The notes: generated by a model not told the origin, from the letters alone. Positions 18,303 through 34,767 are shown, counted from the first letter of the stretch. The stretch is 64,000 bases of DNA from Enterobacter sp. BIGb0383 (GCF_003751845.1 NZ_RJKQ01000003.1:124001-188000), one strand, 5' to 3'. Program-made: numbers and translations.

Positions 18303-18664
18303 TGGCTATTCCTGGTACTTCGGTTGACATCGCGCCTGTGCGGACGGTGCTGCGCAGTAACATTTTTTACTGATTTTGTTTATGTTCACTGGCGGGCACA
18401 CAGGCGTGGCCTGAATAATCCATGCAAAGAAAGCCGCGGCTTTCAAAAAGTAGTGAGTAATCACTAACTCACCAGGGCAAAATGCATCCAATTGTAACAA
18501 AGGCGCATGTTCTGCGTCACAGATTTTGCGCGTTGTTGGCAATGATTTTGCTGATCAATGGAGAGAGAGGCGAGGGTATTTACAAACGCTGACACTATAT
18601 ACGTTTTGCTTACCCTTAACGCAGCGGCAGACGCGTGGTCTGCCGTCTGAAGAGGAGCGGGATG
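18303..18664. other. Intergenic region between exuR 3' end and yqjA 5' end
   Basis: No convincing gene lies in these 362 bp. The part next to yqjA should hold its promoter. A 16-bp inverted repeat TAGTGA-GTAA-TCACTA stands at 18451-18466, and a stem CGGCAGAC/GTCTGCCG at 18625-18645, downstream of exuR on its strand, might end exuR transcription though it lacks a T run. Confidence 0.5.
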
Positions 18665-19441
18665 TTATTTCCCGCTGCCGGAAGCGGTATCGAGGTGAAC
18701 CACCGGATTATCAGCAAACAAATAGCGGTCAGCATTGAATTCGAAGTCATCGCTGGTTTCGTTAAACAGCATCAGCTTGGTGTTTTCCAGATGCTGCCAC
18801 ATGGCCAGCTTGGCCGCGTGCGGGTCTTTACGAATCAATGCCTTAAGGATTTGGTCGTGATCGTCACACCAGTTATCCACGGTGCGCAAATCGATATGAT
18901 CGTGCAGTTTCTTCCAGTACGGGTTATGAACGCGCTGAGTCCACATTTTTTCCACAATTGCGGCCAGAGCCGTATTTTGCGTTGCCAGCGCGACCTGAAC
19001 ATGGAACTGCAAATCCCACTGAGAATCGCGGAAGCATTTCTCCTGGCGCGCCTGCTCCTGGATTTCCATCAGTTTCATGATGTCCTGCTTGGTCACCTGG
19101 GTGGCCGCGAACTCGGCAATATTGCTCTCAATCAGCTGGCGAGCCTGCAGAAGTTCAAACGGACCGTAGTTGGCAAACTCCAGAGACTCATCCGGGACCT
19201 GATGGTATTTCGGCTGGCTGGCGATAACGTGAATGCCCGATCCTTTGCGTACTTCAACGTAGCCTTCCACTTCCAGCATAATAATCGCTTCGCGGACCAC
19301 GGTGCGGCTGACGCTTTTCTCATCGGCAATAAAACGCTCGGCCGGAAGCTTGTCCCCCACCAAATAAACGCCCTGCTCTATGCGCTGCTTAAGGTCAGCA
19401 GCCAGCTGTTGATACAGACGACGAGATTCGGTGATTTCCAT
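18665..19441 (-). CDS. exuR: Hexuronate regulon repressor ExuR (GntR family)
   Basis: ExuR represses the galacturonate/glucuronate genes exuT, uxaCA, uxaB and others; hexuronate-derived inducers release it. The 258-residue product has an N-terminal GntR winged helix (residues 8-75, with [22 protein letters not shown]) and a C-terminal FCD all-helical ligand domain with the metal-coordinating residues typical of the FadR subfamily. It reads in the same direction as exuT from its own promoter, which contains a repeat of the same motif found before uxaC. Confidence 0.95.
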   Translation of the reverse strand: MEITESRRLYQQLAADLKQRIEQGVYLVGDKLPAERFIADEKSVSRTVVREAIIMLEVEGYVEVRKGSGIHVIASQPKYHQVPDESLEFANYGPFELLQARQLIESNIAEFAATQVTKQDIMKLMEIQEQARQEKCFRDSQWDLQFHVQVALATQNTALAAIVEKMWTQRVHNPYWKKLHDHIDLRTVDNWCDDHDQILKALIRKDPHAAKLAMWQHLENTKLMLFNETSDDFEFNADRYLFADNPVVHLDTASGSGK

Positions 19442-19474
19442 ATACGCTCCAGGCAGGGGTAAGGCACATTGTAT

Positions 19475-19489
19475 TTGTTATACCACTTT
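19475..19489. promoter_or_regulatory. Putative ExuR operator at the exuR promoter
   Basis: TTGTTATACCACTTT at 34-48 bp upstream of exuR closely resembles TTGTCATACAACTTT in the exuT-uxaC gap (13 of 15 bases identical). GntR-type uronate repressors of E. coli (ExuR, UxuR) recognise a related dyad with TTGGTATACCAA character. Inferred from repetition and context. Confidence 0.6.
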
Positions 19490-19515
19490 TACGAGTTCCC
19501 CACCACACAACAGCG

Positions 19516-19542
19516 CAAAAAGCCGCCCTGAGTGGGCGGCTT
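19516..19542 (-). terminator. Rho-independent terminator of exuT
   Basis: AAGCCGCCC and GGGCGGCTT form a 9-bp stem with a 5-base loop, 30 bp after the exuT stop, followed on the coding strand by a T run (A residues 19517-19521). Confidence 0.82.
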
Positions 19543-19571
19543 CTGTACGAACGAGCGTGATTTAGCGGTTG

Positions 19572-20873
19572 CTAACTTTGCGCTGCGGGTCCACCTATGG
19601 AGTGTTCTCGCTCCACTTCCTCGGCGGTTTTGTTCTTCAGCACGGTCCAGATCACCAGGGCACCCAGCAGGTCAAAGACCGCCAGTACCGCGAACAGCGG
19701 GCTGAAGCCGATGGTATCGGCCAGAGCACCCACCACCAGAGCGAACATGGTGCTGGCCATCCAGGCCGCCATGCCGGTCAGACCGTTAGCCGTCGCCACT
19801 TCGTTACGACCGAAGACGTCTGAGGATAGCGTGATCAGCGCACCGGACAGGGACTGGTGGGCAAAACCACCGACGCACAGCAGGGCGATAGCGATATACG
19901 GGCTGGTGAACAGACCAATCATGCCTGGGCCAATCATCAGCAGCGCGCCCATGGTGACAACCATTTTACGGGAGACAATCAGGTTAACGCCGAACCAGCG
20001 CTGGAACAGCGGCGGCAGGTAGCCACCTACGATACAGCCGAGGTCGGCAAACAGCATCGGCATCCAGGCGAACATGGCGATCTCTTTCAGGTTAAAGCCG
20101 TAGACTTTAAACATGAACAGCGGGATCCAGGCGTTAAAGGTACCCCAGGCTGGTTCAGCCAGGAAACGCGGCAGCGCGATACCCCAGAACTGACGGGTGC
20201 CAAGGATCTGCCACGGGGACATTTTCTTGCCGTTATTGGTCTGATGCTGAGATTCCTGACCGTTGATAATGTAGTCGCGTTCTTCTTCGGTCAGCTTTTT
20301 CTGGTCGCGCGGGTGTTTGTAGAAGATCAGCCACGCCATTGCCCAGACGAAGCTCAGCACGCCGGAAATGATGAAGGCCATCTGCCAGCTGTGCATCACG
20401 ATAGCCCACACGACCAGCGGCGGCGCAATCATGGCACCGATAGAGGAGCCGACGTTAAAGTAGCCGACGGCGATAGAGCGCTCTTTCGCCGGGAACCATT
20501 CGGAGCTGGCCTTCAGACCCGCAGGGATCATCGCGGCTTCTGCTGCACCGACCGCACCACGCGCCAGCGCCAGACCACCCCAGCTTCCCGCCAGCGCGGT
20601 TGCGCCGCAGAAGACAGCCCAGGCGACGGCGAAGAAGGCGTAGCCAATTTTGGTACCGAGAATATCGAGAACGTAGCCGGCAACTGGCTGCATGATGGTG
20701 TAAGCCGCTGAGTAGGCGGCGATAATATAGGAGTATTGCTGCGTGGAGATATGCAGCTCTTCCATCAGCGTCGGAGCCGCTGCCGCGACCGTGTTACGCG
20801 TCAGGTAACCCAGTACGGTACCCAGCGTCACCAGGCCTATCATATACCAACGTAACCCTTTAATTTTACGCAT
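19572..20873 (-). CDS. exuT: Hexuronate transporter ExuT (MFS)
   Basis: ExuT is the proton-coupled importer of galacturonate and glucuronate. The 433-residue protein has 12 predicted membrane helices and the anion:cation symporter motifs GAAEAAMIPAGLKASSEWFP near residue 118 and GYVLDILGTKIGY near residue 66. The ATG at 20873 (MRKIKGLRWY) is preceded by a GAGG ribosome site at 6 bp; the longer in-frame starts lack one. It is divergent from uxaCA, sharing a 476-bp control region. Confidence 0.95.
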   Translation of the reverse strand: MRKIKGLRWYMIGLVTLGTVLGYLTRNTVAAAAPTLMEELHISTQQYSYIIAAYSAAYTIMQPVAGYVLDILGTKIGYAFFAVAWAVFCGATALAGSWGGLALARGAVGAAEAAMIPAGLKASSEWFPAKERSIAVGYFNVGSSIGAMIAPPLVVWAIVMHSWQMAFIISGVLSFVWAMAWLIFYKHPRDQKKLTEEERDYIINGQESQHQTNNGKKMSPWQILGTRQFWGIALPRFLAEPAWGTFNAWIPLFMFKVYGFNLKEIAMFAWMPMLFADLGCIVGGYLPPLFQRWFGVNLIVSRKMVVTMGALLMIGPGMIGLFTSPYIAIALLCVGGFAHQSLSGALITLSSDVFGRNEVATANGLTGMAAWMASTMFALVVGALADTIGFSPLFAVLAVFDLLGALVIWTVLKNKTAEEVEREHSIGGPAAQS

Positions 20874-22762
<1,889 letters not shown>

Positions 22763-22780
22763 GCCCTGAGGTTGGTTGAT

Positions 22781-24268
22781 ATGCAATACATCAAGATCCA
22801 TTCGCTGGACAACGTCGCGGTCGCGCTGGCTGATATTGCCGCCGGTACCGAGGTGACGATTGACGGCCAGACGGTCACGCTGCTGTCGGACGTGGTGCGC
22901 GGGCATAAGTTTGCCCTGCAGCCGGTCGCGAAGGGTGAAAACGTCATTAAGTACGGTTTGCCGATTGGACATACGCTGGCGGATGTTGCGGCAGGGGAGC
23001 ATATTCATGCCCACAACACGCGGACCAATCTTAGCGATCTGGACGAGTATAGCTATCAACCTGATTTTCAGGCCGACGTGGCGCAGCCGGCGGATCGCGA
23101 TATTGAGATCTACCGCCGCGCCAGCGGTGAAGTCGGGGTGCGTAACGAACTGTGGATCCTGCCAACGGTAGGCTGCGTGAACGGTATCGCCCGACAGATC
23201 CAGACCCGTTTCCTGAAAGAAACCAACGACGCGGAAGGCACCGACGGTGTCTTCCTGTTCAGCCACACCTACGGCTGTTCGCAGCTGGGTGATGACCACG
23301 TTAATACGCGCACTATGCTGCAAAATATGGTGCGTCACCCTAACGCCGGTGCGGTGCTGGTGATTGGCCTGGGCTGTGAAAACAACCAGGTTGACGCCTT
23401 CCGTGAAACCCTGGGAGATTTTGACCCGGATCGCGTTCACTTTATGATTTGTCAGCATCAGGACGATGAAGTGGAAGCGGGTCTTGAGCAGCTGCACCAG
23501 CTGTATGAGGTGATGCGTCACGATAAGCGCGTGCCGGGTAAACTGAGCGAGCTGAAGTTTGGTCTGGAGTGCGGCGGGTCTGACGGCCTGTCCGGTATCA
23601 CCGCCAACCCGATGCTGGGTCGCTTCTCGGACTTTATGATTGCCAACGGCGGGACCACCGTGCTGACCGAAGTGCCGGAAATGTTCGGTGCCGAGCAGCT
23701 GCTGATGAGCCACTGCCGCGACGAGGCCACCTTCGACAAGCTGGTGACCATGGTCAATGACTTCAAGCAGTACTTCATTGCCCATAATCAGCCGATCTAC
23801 GAGAACCCGTCTCCGGGTAACAAAGCGGGCGGCATTACCACTCTGGAAGATAAATCCCTCGGCTGTACCCAGAAAGCGGGTTCCAGCCAGGTGGTGGATG
23901 TCCTGCGCTACGGTGAGCGTCTGAAAACCCACGGTCTGAATCTGCTGAGCGCGCCGGGTAACGATGCCGTTGCCACCAGCGCCCTGGCCGGTGCGGGCTG
24001 TCATATGGTGCTGTTCAGTACCGGTCGCGGTACGCCTTACGGCGGCTTTGTGCCGACGGTGAAAATCGCCACCAACAGCGAACTGGCGGCGAAGAAAAAA
24101 CACTGGATTGACTTCGACGCCGGTCAGCTTATCCACGGCAAAGCGATGCCGCAACTGCTGGATGAGTTTGTCGATACCATTGTTGATTTCGCCAACGGTA
24201 AGAAGACCTGTAACGAACGTAACGATTTCCGCGAGCTCGCCATCTTCAAAAGCGGCGTTACCCTCTAA
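22781..24268 (+). CDS. uxaA: Altronate dehydratase UxaA
   Basis: UxaA dehydrates D-altronate to 2-keto-3-deoxygluconate, an iron-dependent step. The ATG at 22781 (MQYIKIHSLDNVAVAL) gives 495 residues, exactly the E. coli length; a TTG 9 bp upstream is not needed. Family hallmarks HTYGCSQLGDDH near residue 164, LECGGSDGLSGITANP near residue 265 and ENPSPGNKAGGITTLE near residue 341 are present. The altronate itself is made by UxaB, encoded elsewhere. Confidence 0.96.
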   Translation: MQYIKIHSLDNVAVALADIAAGTEVTIDGQTVTLLSDVVRGHKFALQPVAKGENVIKYGLPIGHTLADVAAGEHIHAHNTRTNLSDLDEYSYQPDFQADVAQPADRDIEIYRRASGEVGVRNELWILPTVGCVNGIARQIQTRFLKETNDAEGTDGVFLFSHTYGCSQLGDDHVNTRTMLQNMVRHPNAGAVLVIGLGCENNQVDAFRETLGDFDPDRVHFMICQHQDDEVEAGLEQLHQLYEVMRHDKRVPGKLSELKFGLECGGSDGLSGITANPMLGRFSDFMIANGGTTVLTEVPEMFGAEQLLMSHCRDEATFDKLVTMVNDFKQYFIAHNQPIYENPSPGNKAGGITTLEDKSLGCTQKAGSSQVVDVLRYGERLKTHGLNLLSAPGNDAVATSALAGAGCHMVLFSTGRGTPYGGFVPTVKIATNSELAAKKKHWIDFDAGQLIHGKAMPQLLDEFVDTIVDFANGKKTCNERNDFRELAIFKSGVTL

Positions 24269-24270
24269 TT

Positions 24271-24390
24271 ACCCGGCAGCTTTTGCACCATGGCTGTGTT
24301 GGCTGCGCTCATTCACCCCGGTCACTTACTTGTGTAAGCTCCCGGGGACTCATGAGCTTGCCGCCTTGCCCTGGCACAAAATCTTTGGGT
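24271..24390. repeat. 120-bp imperfect palindromic element after uxaA
   Basis: Beginning two bases after the uxaA stop, the sequence runs from ACCC to GGGT and folds back on itself along its full length. Examples of pairing blocks are TTTTG/CAAAA, GGC/GCC, CATTCACCCCGG-like arms against CCGGGGACTCATG, and a centre around TTACTTGTGTAA. It looks like one copy of a dispersed palindromic repeat of Enterobacteriaceae. I saw no second copy in this window. Confidence 0.6.
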
Positions 24391-24410
24391 AAATGGGTAA
24401 GAGAAACAAC

Positions 24411-24445
24411 ACGGCGCTTCCTCTCCTGAAGCGCCGTTTCTTTTT
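24411..24445 (+). terminator. Rho-independent terminator of uxaCA
   Basis: ACGGCGCTTC and GAAGCGCCGT form a perfect 10-bp stem with a 7-base loop, then TTCTTTTT. It lies just before ygjV. Confidence 0.9.
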
Positions 24446-24467
24446 ATGCTATCGACAGGGATTTTCC

Positions 24468-25004
24468 ATGACCGCGTATTGGCTTGCCCAGGGCGTGGGA
24501 GTGATTGCCTTTTTGGTGGGCATCACGACCTTTATCAACCGCGATGAGCGGCGTTTCAAAAAGCAGCTCTCCGTCTACAGCGCCATTATCGGCGTGCATT
24601 TCTTCCTGATGGGCGCCTGGCCCGCGGGTTCCAGCGCCATGCTTAACTCGGTCCGCACCCTGATAACCCTGCGTACCCGCAGCCTGTGGGTGATGACGCT
24701 GTTTATCGTCCTGACCGGCGGGCTGGGGATCGCGAAGTTTCAGCATCCTATGGAGCTGCTGCCGGTGATCGGCACCATCGTCAGCACCTGGGCGCTATTC
24801 CGCTGCACCGGCCTGACCACGCGCATTGTGATCTGGTGCTCCACCGGCTGCTGGGTGGCGCATAACCTGTGGCTGGGTTCGATTGGCGGTTCGCTGATTG
24901 AGGGCAGTTTTCTGGTGATGAACGGACTGACGATTATACGTTTCTGGCGGATGCAGAAGCGTGGAATCGATCCGTTTAAGGTCGAGAAGACACAGCAGAA
25001 TTAA
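24468..25004 (+). CDS. ygjV: YgjV family inner-membrane protein
   Basis: A 178-residue membrane protein with five or six hydrophobic segments, very similar to E. coli YgjV (MTAYWLAQGVGVIAFL, RRFKKQLSVYSAIIGVHFFL, and the C-terminal NGLTIIRFWRMQKRGIDPFKVEKT). The start at 24468 matches E. coli, since the reading frame upstream overlaps the uxaA terminator. The function is unknown. Confidence 0.92.
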   Translation: MTAYWLAQGVGVIAFLVGITTFINRDERRFKKQLSVYSAIIGVHFFLMGAWPAGSSAMLNSVRTLITLRTRSLWVMTLFIVLTGGLGIAKFQHPMELLPVIGTIVSTWALFRCTGLTTRIVIWCSTGCWVAHNLWLGSIGGSLIEGSFLVMNGLTIIRFWRMQKRGIDPFKVEKTQQN

Positions 25005-25030
25005 CCCTCCGCGCAGCGGCGGAGGGTTTC
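25003..25030. terminator. Terminator between converging ygjV and sstT
   Basis: AACCCTCCGC and GCGGAGGGTT form a 10-bp perfect stem with a 6-base loop, starting at the ygjV stop codon. It is likely to act for ygjV and may also serve sstT. Confidence 0.7.
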
Positions 25031-25034
25031 AGCA

Positions 25035-26279
25035 TTACGCCGCGGATTGTTTCGCCAGTCGGGCGTCTTCCGCCTGACAGACGGCGGCGGTAAACATCAC
25101 GTCGGTGGAGGAGTTAATCGCGGTTTCGCAGGAGTCCTGCAGAACGCCGATAATAAAGCCGACCGCCACCACCTGCATGGCAATCTCGTTCGGGATCCCA
25201 AACATATTACAGGCCAGCGGGATCAGCAGCAGGGAACCGCCCGCCACCCCGGATGCGCCGCAGGCGCACAGAGAGGCCACGACGCTCAGCAGCAGCGCCG
25301 TCGGCAGATCCACCGCAATCCCCAGAGTATGTACCGCCGCCAGGGTCAGCACGGTAATGGTGATGGCAGCACCGGCCATATTGACCGTCGCACCCAGCGG
25401 AATCGAGACCGAGTAGGTATCGCGGTCGAGGTTCAGTTTTTCACACAGGGCGAGGTTGACCGGAATATTGGCCGCCGAGCTGCGGGTGAAGAAGGCGGTC
25501 ACGCCGCTTTCGCGCAGGCAGGAGAGCACCAGCGGGTAGGGGTTGCGGCGAATATGGATAAACACCAGCAGCGGATTAATCACCAGCGCCACTACCACCA
25601 TGCAGCCAATCAGCACCAGCAGAAGATGGGCGTAGCCCCACAGCGCCGAGAAGCCGGTGGTCGCCAGGGTGGATGACACCAGACCAAAGATGCCAATCGG
25701 CGCAAAGCGGATCACCACCTTCACGATAAAGGTCACCGCGTCGGACAGGTCATTCACCATCTGTTTTGTGCTGTCGGCAGAATGGCGGAAGGCGAAGCCC
25801 AGGCCCACGGCCCAGACCAGGATCCCGATATAATTGGCGTCCATCAGCGCCGCGATCGGGTTTGACACAATGCTGGTCAGCAGCCCATGCATCACGGCCA
25901 CAATACCGGACGGCGGCGTAATGCCTTCTGCACCGGTCGTCAGCTGCAGCGTGGACGGGAACAGAAACCCGGCCGCGACGGCGGTTAAGGCGGCGGAGAA
26001 GGTGCCAAACAGATAGAGCCACAGAATGGGCCGGATATTGGTTTTCTGCCCGTGCTGATGGCTGGCGATGGACGCCATGACCAGCGTCAGCACCAGTACC
26101 GGCGCCACGGCTTTCAGCGCGCCGACAAACAGCGTGCCCAGCAGTCCGGTGGCGATTGCCGCCGGTTTTGACACCAGCGCCAGTAAAATACCCAGCACCA
26201 GGCCAATAAGGATTTGTTTTACCAGGCTTCCCTGCGCCAGACGGCGGAGAAGTCCTGCAGAAGAGGATTGCATGGTCAT
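25035..26279 (-). CDS. sstT: Sodium-coupled serine/threonine symporter SstT
   Basis: SstT takes up serine and threonine with sodium. The 414-residue protein belongs to the dicarboxylate/amino acid:cation symporter family, with the re-entrant hairpin and substrate-binding motifs [19 protein letters not shown] (near residue 271) and [20 protein letters not shown] (near residue 304). Length equals E. coli SstT. The start at 26279 is used; an ATG two codons later is possible. In E. coli, alx and its pH-sensing riboswitch lie just upstream, but they are absent here. Confidence 0.95.
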   Translation of the reverse strand: MTMQSSSAGLLRRLAQGSLVKQILIGLVLGILLALVSKPAAIATGLLGTLFVGALKAVAPVLVLTLVMASIASHQHGQKTNIRPILWLYLFGTFSAALTAVAAGFLFPSTLQLTTGAEGITPPSGIVAVMHGLLTSIVSNPIAALMDANYIGILVWAVGLGFAFRHSADSTKQMVNDLSDAVTFIVKVVIRFAPIGIFGLVSSTLATTGFSALWGYAHLLLVLIGCMVVVALVINPLLVFIHIRRNPYPLVLSCLRESGVTAFFTRSSAANIPVNLALCEKLNLDRDTYSVSIPLGATVNMAGAAITITVLTLAAVHTLGIAVDLPTALLLSVVASLCACGASGVAGGSLLLIPLACNMFGIPNEIAMQVVAVGFIIGVLQDSCETAINSSTDVMFTAAVCQAEDARLAKQSAA

Positions 26280-26458
26280 TCAATTATTCCCGAGATATGT
26301 GTCGTTCCGTTCCGGCACCGCGCTCTGATGGCACATGGTTTACCGGAAAAAGTGTTTGCCCGGACGAGTATAGGGATAGCAGTGCGATGGGGAAGCGCAA
26401 AATACCGATTCTTTCGTAAAGATCGCGTTTTCCGGCGGTATGCAAAGGGTGGGGCAGA

Positions 26459-26500
26459 GGGAAACGAGTGCCAGGAGACAGGCGAGCTGCCTCCTGGCAC
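26459..26500 (-). terminator. Putative terminator of ygjR
   Basis: GTGCCAGGAG (26468-26477) pairs perfectly with CTCCTGGCAC (26491-26500), with a CAG/CTG inner extension. It lies 12 bp after the ygjR stop on the coding strand and is followed by CGTTTCCC rather than a clean T run. Confidence 0.55.
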
Positions 26501-26511
26501 GTTAAACGGTT

Positions 26512-27510
26512 TTAGGCGGGAACCTGCTCGCTAACGTCATCCGCCGGGAATTTCACCCCAACCTGGCGACGGATTTCCGTCTGCAGTTTGGCGGTGATAC
26601 GGCTGACGGTGAGCCCCGGATGATTCACTTCCTTCTCTTCAACCAGACGGGCGAAGACCTCTGCTTCATAGAGCATCGTATTGATGTGCTGAGGCTGGGT
26701 GAGATCCTGAGATTTGCCGCCGCGCGGAATAAAGCAGACTTTATGGCACTCGGAGATCTTCTCGACCACCAGCGAACCGGCTTCGCCCTGGATTTCACTT
26801 GGCTGGACCGACTCGCTCACCTTGGAGTGATGCAGGGTCACGTCGAAATCGCCGTAGTTCATCACCACCGTACCGTGGGCGTCCACGCCGCTCTCCAGCA
26901 GGCCGGCAGTGGCGCTGACGGAATGCGGTTCGCCCCACAGGGCGACGGCGGAGGCGAGGCAGTAAAAACCGATATCCATAATCGAGCCGTTGGAGAAGGC
27001 CGGGTTAAAGGTATTCGGGTTTTCGCCGTCCAGGTAGCGCTGATAGCGCGAAGAGTACTGGCAGTAATTGATAAAGGCTTTCCGCAGCTTGCCCACTTTG
27101 CTCAGGGACTGCTGGAGCAGCAGGAAATTCGGCAGGCTGGCGGTTTTAAAGGCTTCGAACAGCACCACCTGGTTTTCGCGTGCGCAGGCGATGGCTTCTT
27201 CGACTTCACGCAGGTTTGAGGCCAGCGGTTTTTCGCAGATCACATGCTTCTTATGCTGTAAGAAGAGGCGTGTTTGCGGGAAGTGCAGGGAGTTCGGGCT
27301 GGCAATATACACCGCATCAACGTCGTCGCTTTGGGCCAGTTCATCCAGAGAGGTAAACAGATGATCGACCGGGTAGTCGCTGGCGAAGCTTTGCGCCTGT
27401 TCAAGGCTGCGAGAATAAACGGCGGTGAGTTTATATTTGCCGGTTTCATGGGCGGCATCGACAAACTGGCGGGTGATCCAGTTCGTGCCAACGACTGCGA
27501 AACGTATCAT
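26512..27510 (-). CDS. ygjR: Gfo/Idh/MocA family oxidoreductase YgjR
   Basis: A 332-residue NAD(P)-dependent oxidoreductase of the glucose-fructose oxidoreductase/inositol dehydrogenase family. The N-terminal Rossmann fold starts FAVVGTNWITRQFV, the cofactor-binding ICEKPLASN motif with the catalytic Lys is near residue 94, and the substrate-domain motif SNGSIMDIGFYCL near residue 173. It matches E. coli YgjR along its length. The natural substrate is not known. Confidence 0.92.
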   Translation of the reverse strand: MIRFAVVGTNWITRQFVDAAHETGKYKLTAVYSRSLEQAQSFASDYPVDHLFTSLDELAQSDDVDAVYIASPNSLHFPQTRLFLQHKKHVICEKPLASNLREVEEAIACARENQVVLFEAFKTASLPNFLLLQQSLSKVGKLRKAFINYCQYSSRYQRYLDGENPNTFNPAFSNGSIMDIGFYCLASAVALWGEPHSVSATAGLLESGVDAHGTVVMNYGDFDVTLHHSKVSESVQPSEIQGEAGSLVVEKISECHKVCFIPRGGKSQDLTQPQHINTMLYEAEVFARLVEEKEVNHPGLTVSRITAKLQTEIRRQVGVKFPADDVSEQVPA

Positions 27511-27579
27511 ACCGATCTCTGTACTCCAAAAAGGGAACCTTTCGCCAATGTAGCACGCAATGATGACAATTCCAGTGCG

Positions 27580-28083
27580 CTATTGCGCAGAACGGGTTAG
27601 CGAAAGGTGCGTTAACCACAGGCGGGTATCGAACTCCAGCTGATGGTACTGCGGCTCCATATGGCAGCAGAGCTGATAGAAAGCTTTGCTATGATCTTTC
27701 TCTTTCAGGTGCGCCAGTTCATGTACCACAATCATGCGCAGAAAGGCTTCCGGGGCCTGGCGAAAAACGGTCGCCACGCGAATTTCGGCTTTCGCCTTTA
27801 ACTTGCCGCCCTGCACGCGTGAAATGGCCGTATGCAGGCCAAGGGCGTTTTTCAGCACGCGGATCTTGTTGTCATACATCACCTTATTGATCGGCGAGGC
27901 GCTCTTCAGATACTGACTCTTCAGATCCTGTGTGTACTGCCACAGCGCCTTATCAGTGGTGATGTCGTGGGTATCGGGATAGCGCTTTTCCAGCACTTCG
28001 CCTAAGCGCTGCTCTGCCACCAGGGTTTGCACCTGGGCCAGTAAATTCTCCGGGTAGCCCTGGAGATAAATCAGATTGCTCAT
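27580..28083 (-). CDS. ygjP: YgjP family zinc metallopeptidase-like protein
   Basis: A 167-residue protein with the zinc-binding motif HELAHLKEKDHSKAF (HExxH followed by a third His six residues on) at about residues 113-127. This is the YgjP/WLM-type metallopeptidase domain that in other proteins binds DNA-protein crosslinks or ubiquitin-like partners; the E. coli protein is poorly studied. The ATG at 28083 (MSNLIYLQGYP) gives the E. coli length. Divergent from rlmG across 85 bp. Confidence 0.92.
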   Translation of the reverse strand: MSNLIYLQGYPENLLAQVQTLVAEQRLGEVLEKRYPDTHDITTDKALWQYTQDLKSQYLKSASPINKVMYDNKIRVLKNALGLHTAISRVQGGKLKAKAEIRVATVFRQAPEAFLRMIVVHELAHLKEKDHSKAFYQLCCHMEPQYHQLEFDTRLWLTHLSLTRSAQ

Positions 28084-28168
28084 CAATGCCCCGCTTTGAT
28101 GCTAAAAAGAGTATACTCTCGCCCCCATTACGGGGATTACTCGCGAATTTTACCACCCAGGAGGGCCG

Positions 28169-31365
<3,197 letters not shown>

Positions 31366-31427
31366 TTACTAATTTAGCCGTCGGCGGGCAAAAGGGAAAA
31401 GGCGGAGTGAATGATTGTGATAACTAT

Positions 31428-31458
31428 CAAAAAACCCCTTCCGCCGTTGCGGAAGGGG
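31428..31458 (-). terminator. Rho-independent terminator of patA
   Basis: CCCCTTCCGC (31435-31444) and GCGGAAGGGG (31449-31458) form a perfect 10-bp stem with a 4-base loop, followed on the coding strand by a T run (A residues 31429-31434). It lies 9 bp after patA. Confidence 0.9.
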
Positions 31459-31467
31459 GAGATGGCA

Positions 31468-33036
<1,569 letters not shown>

Positions 33037-33149
33037 TCAGAAGGCAAATCACTTAGTTACACAAGGAAAATATTAATAATCAATCTATTAGGCGAGAGGC
33101 AAAAAATGCGGTTTAATTGCAAATTGCGATCTAAATCAAATTTAACATC

Positions 33150-33176
33150 TAAAGATAAATTGCTTATCGCCGAAAT
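33150..33176 (+). promoter_or_regulatory. Sigma-28 (FliA) promoter of aer
   Basis: TAAAGATA, then 11 bp, then GCCGAAAT fits the flagellar class 3 consensus TAAAGTTT-N11-GCCGATAA with exact spacing and 12 of 16 bases. It lies 50 bp before the aer start codon; aer belongs to the FliA regulon in E. coli. Confidence 0.75.
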
Positions 33177-33225
33177 AACATTACCTTCATGAATGAGATA
33201 CAAACTACCCGCAAAGGATGCTTAT

Positions 33226-34746
33226 ATGCCTGCCCAATCCTGGGTCAACCAGCAGGAATATCCGCTGGATGATGACACCACCCTCATGTCAACCACCGAC
33301 CCCAATAGTTATATCACCCACGCCAACGACGACTTTGTCCAGGTCAGCGGCTACTCCCTGCAGGAACTGACCGGCCAGCCCCACAACCTGGTGCGCCACC
33401 CGGATATGCCGAAGGCGGCCTTCGCCGATATGTGGTCGACCCTGAAGCAGGGCGAGCCCTGGAGCGGGATTGTTAAAAACCGGCGTAAAGACGGCGGCCA
33501 CTACTGGGTCCGCGCCAACGCGGTGCCGATGGTGCGCAACGGCAGGATCACCGGCTATATGTCGATTCGCTCCCGCGCCACGGAGGAAGAGGTCGCTGCG
33601 GTGACGCCGCTGTATCAGGCGCTGAATGAGGGCCGTTGCAATAAGCGTATTGCGAAAGGGCTGGTTGTCAGCAAGGGCTGGCGGGGAAATCTACCGGCGA
33701 TGCCGCTGCGCTGGCGGGTGCGCTCGGTGATGAGCCTGCTTTTTATTGCGCTTGCGGCAGTGATGATAGTGACCGGTGCGGGCTGGCTGCCAATACTGTC
33801 GAGCGCGTTATTGATGCTTTGCGGCAGCGCCCTCTTTGAATGGCAAATTACCCGTCCGATGGAGCGCGTTGCGCGCCAGGCGCTACAGGTGGCGACCGGG
33901 GAACGCAACAGCGTCGAACAGCTACAGCGCAGCGATGAGCTGGGGCTGATGCTGCGCTCGGTAGGGCAGCTGGGGCTGATGTGCCGCTGGCTGATCCACG
34001 ATATTTCCGGCCAGGTCGCCAGCGTGCGCGACGGCAGCGTCACCCTGGCGAAAGGCAATGAAGACCTCAACCAGCGGACGCGGCAAACGGTGGTCAATGT
34101 CCAGCAGACCGTGGCGACCATGAGCCAGATGGCCGCGTCGGTACAGAACAACTCTGAAACGGCAGCGGCGGCGGATAAACTCTCCAGCGAGGCCAGTTCT
34201 GCCGCGACCCACGGCGGCCAGGCGATGGAGACGGTTGTGAAGACCATGGACGAAATCGCCGACAGCACCCAGCGGATTGGTTCGATTACGACCCTGATTA
34301 ACGATATCGCCTTCCAGACCAATATCCTGGCGCTGAATGCGGCGGTGGAAGCGGCGCGGGCCGGTGAGCAGGGCAAAGGTTTTGCGGTAGTCGCGGGTGA
34401 AGTACGCCATCTTGCCAGCCGCAGCGCCAACGCGGCTAACGATATTCGCAAGCTGATTGAAGCCAGCGCCAGCAAGGTCCAGTCGGGATCTGAACAGGTT
34501 CACGCCGCCGGGCAGACGATGGATAATATTGTTGCTCAGGTGCAAAACGTCACCCGACTGCTCGGCGAGATCAGCCACTCCACGACTGAACAGGCCGCCG
34601 GTCTTTCCGATCTGACGCGCGCGGTTGCCGAACTTGACGCGATCACGCAAAAAAATGCCGGGCTGGTGGAAGAGAGCGCTGAAATCTCGGCGATGGTGAA
34701 ACATCGTGCCAGCCGTCTTGAAGATGCGGTGACCGTCCTGCACTGA
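33226..34746 (+). CDS. aer: Aerotaxis (redox) receptor Aer
   Basis: Aer senses electron-transport redox state through a PAS-bound FAD and signals to CheA. The ATG at 33226, with AAAGGA 7 bp upstream, gives 506 residues, the E. coli length. Domains in order: PAS (about 20-115, with [17 protein letters not shown] and [11 protein letters not shown]), a hydrophobic membrane anchor (about 165-205), HAMP-like region, and the cytoplasmic signalling hairpin with [24 protein letters not shown] near residue 360. The C-terminal [15 protein letters not shown] matches E. coli; there is no NWETF tether, as expected for Aer. Confidence 0.96.
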   Translation: MPAQSWVNQQEYPLDDDTTLMSTTDPNSYITHANDDFVQVSGYSLQELTGQPHNLVRHPDMPKAAFADMWSTLKQGEPWSGIVKNRRKDGGHYWVRANAVPMVRNGRITGYMSIRSRATEEEVAAVTPLYQALNEGRCNKRIAKGLVVSKGWRGNLPAMPLRWRVRSVMSLLFIALAAVMIVTGAGWLPILSSALLMLCGSALFEWQITRPMERVARQALQVATGERNSVEQLQRSDELGLMLRSVGQLGLMCRWLIHDISGQVASVRDGSVTLAKGNEDLNQRTRQTVVNVQQTVATMSQMAASVQNNSETAAAADKLSSEASSAATHGGQAMETVVKTMDEIADSTQRIGSITTLINDIAFQTNILALNAAVEAARAGEQGKGFAVVAGEVRHLASRSANAANDIRKLIEASASKVQSGSEQVHAAGQTMDNIVAQVQNVTRLLGEISHSTTEQAAGLSDLTRAVAELDAITQKNAGLVEESAEISAMVKHRASRLEDAVTVLH

Positions 34747-34767
34747 CGTTTTTTCTGCTTATCCCTG

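Noticed and set aside
18306-18542. 78-residue minus-strand frame upstream of yqjA
   Set aside because: No similarity to known proteins and it covers the expected yqjA promoter.
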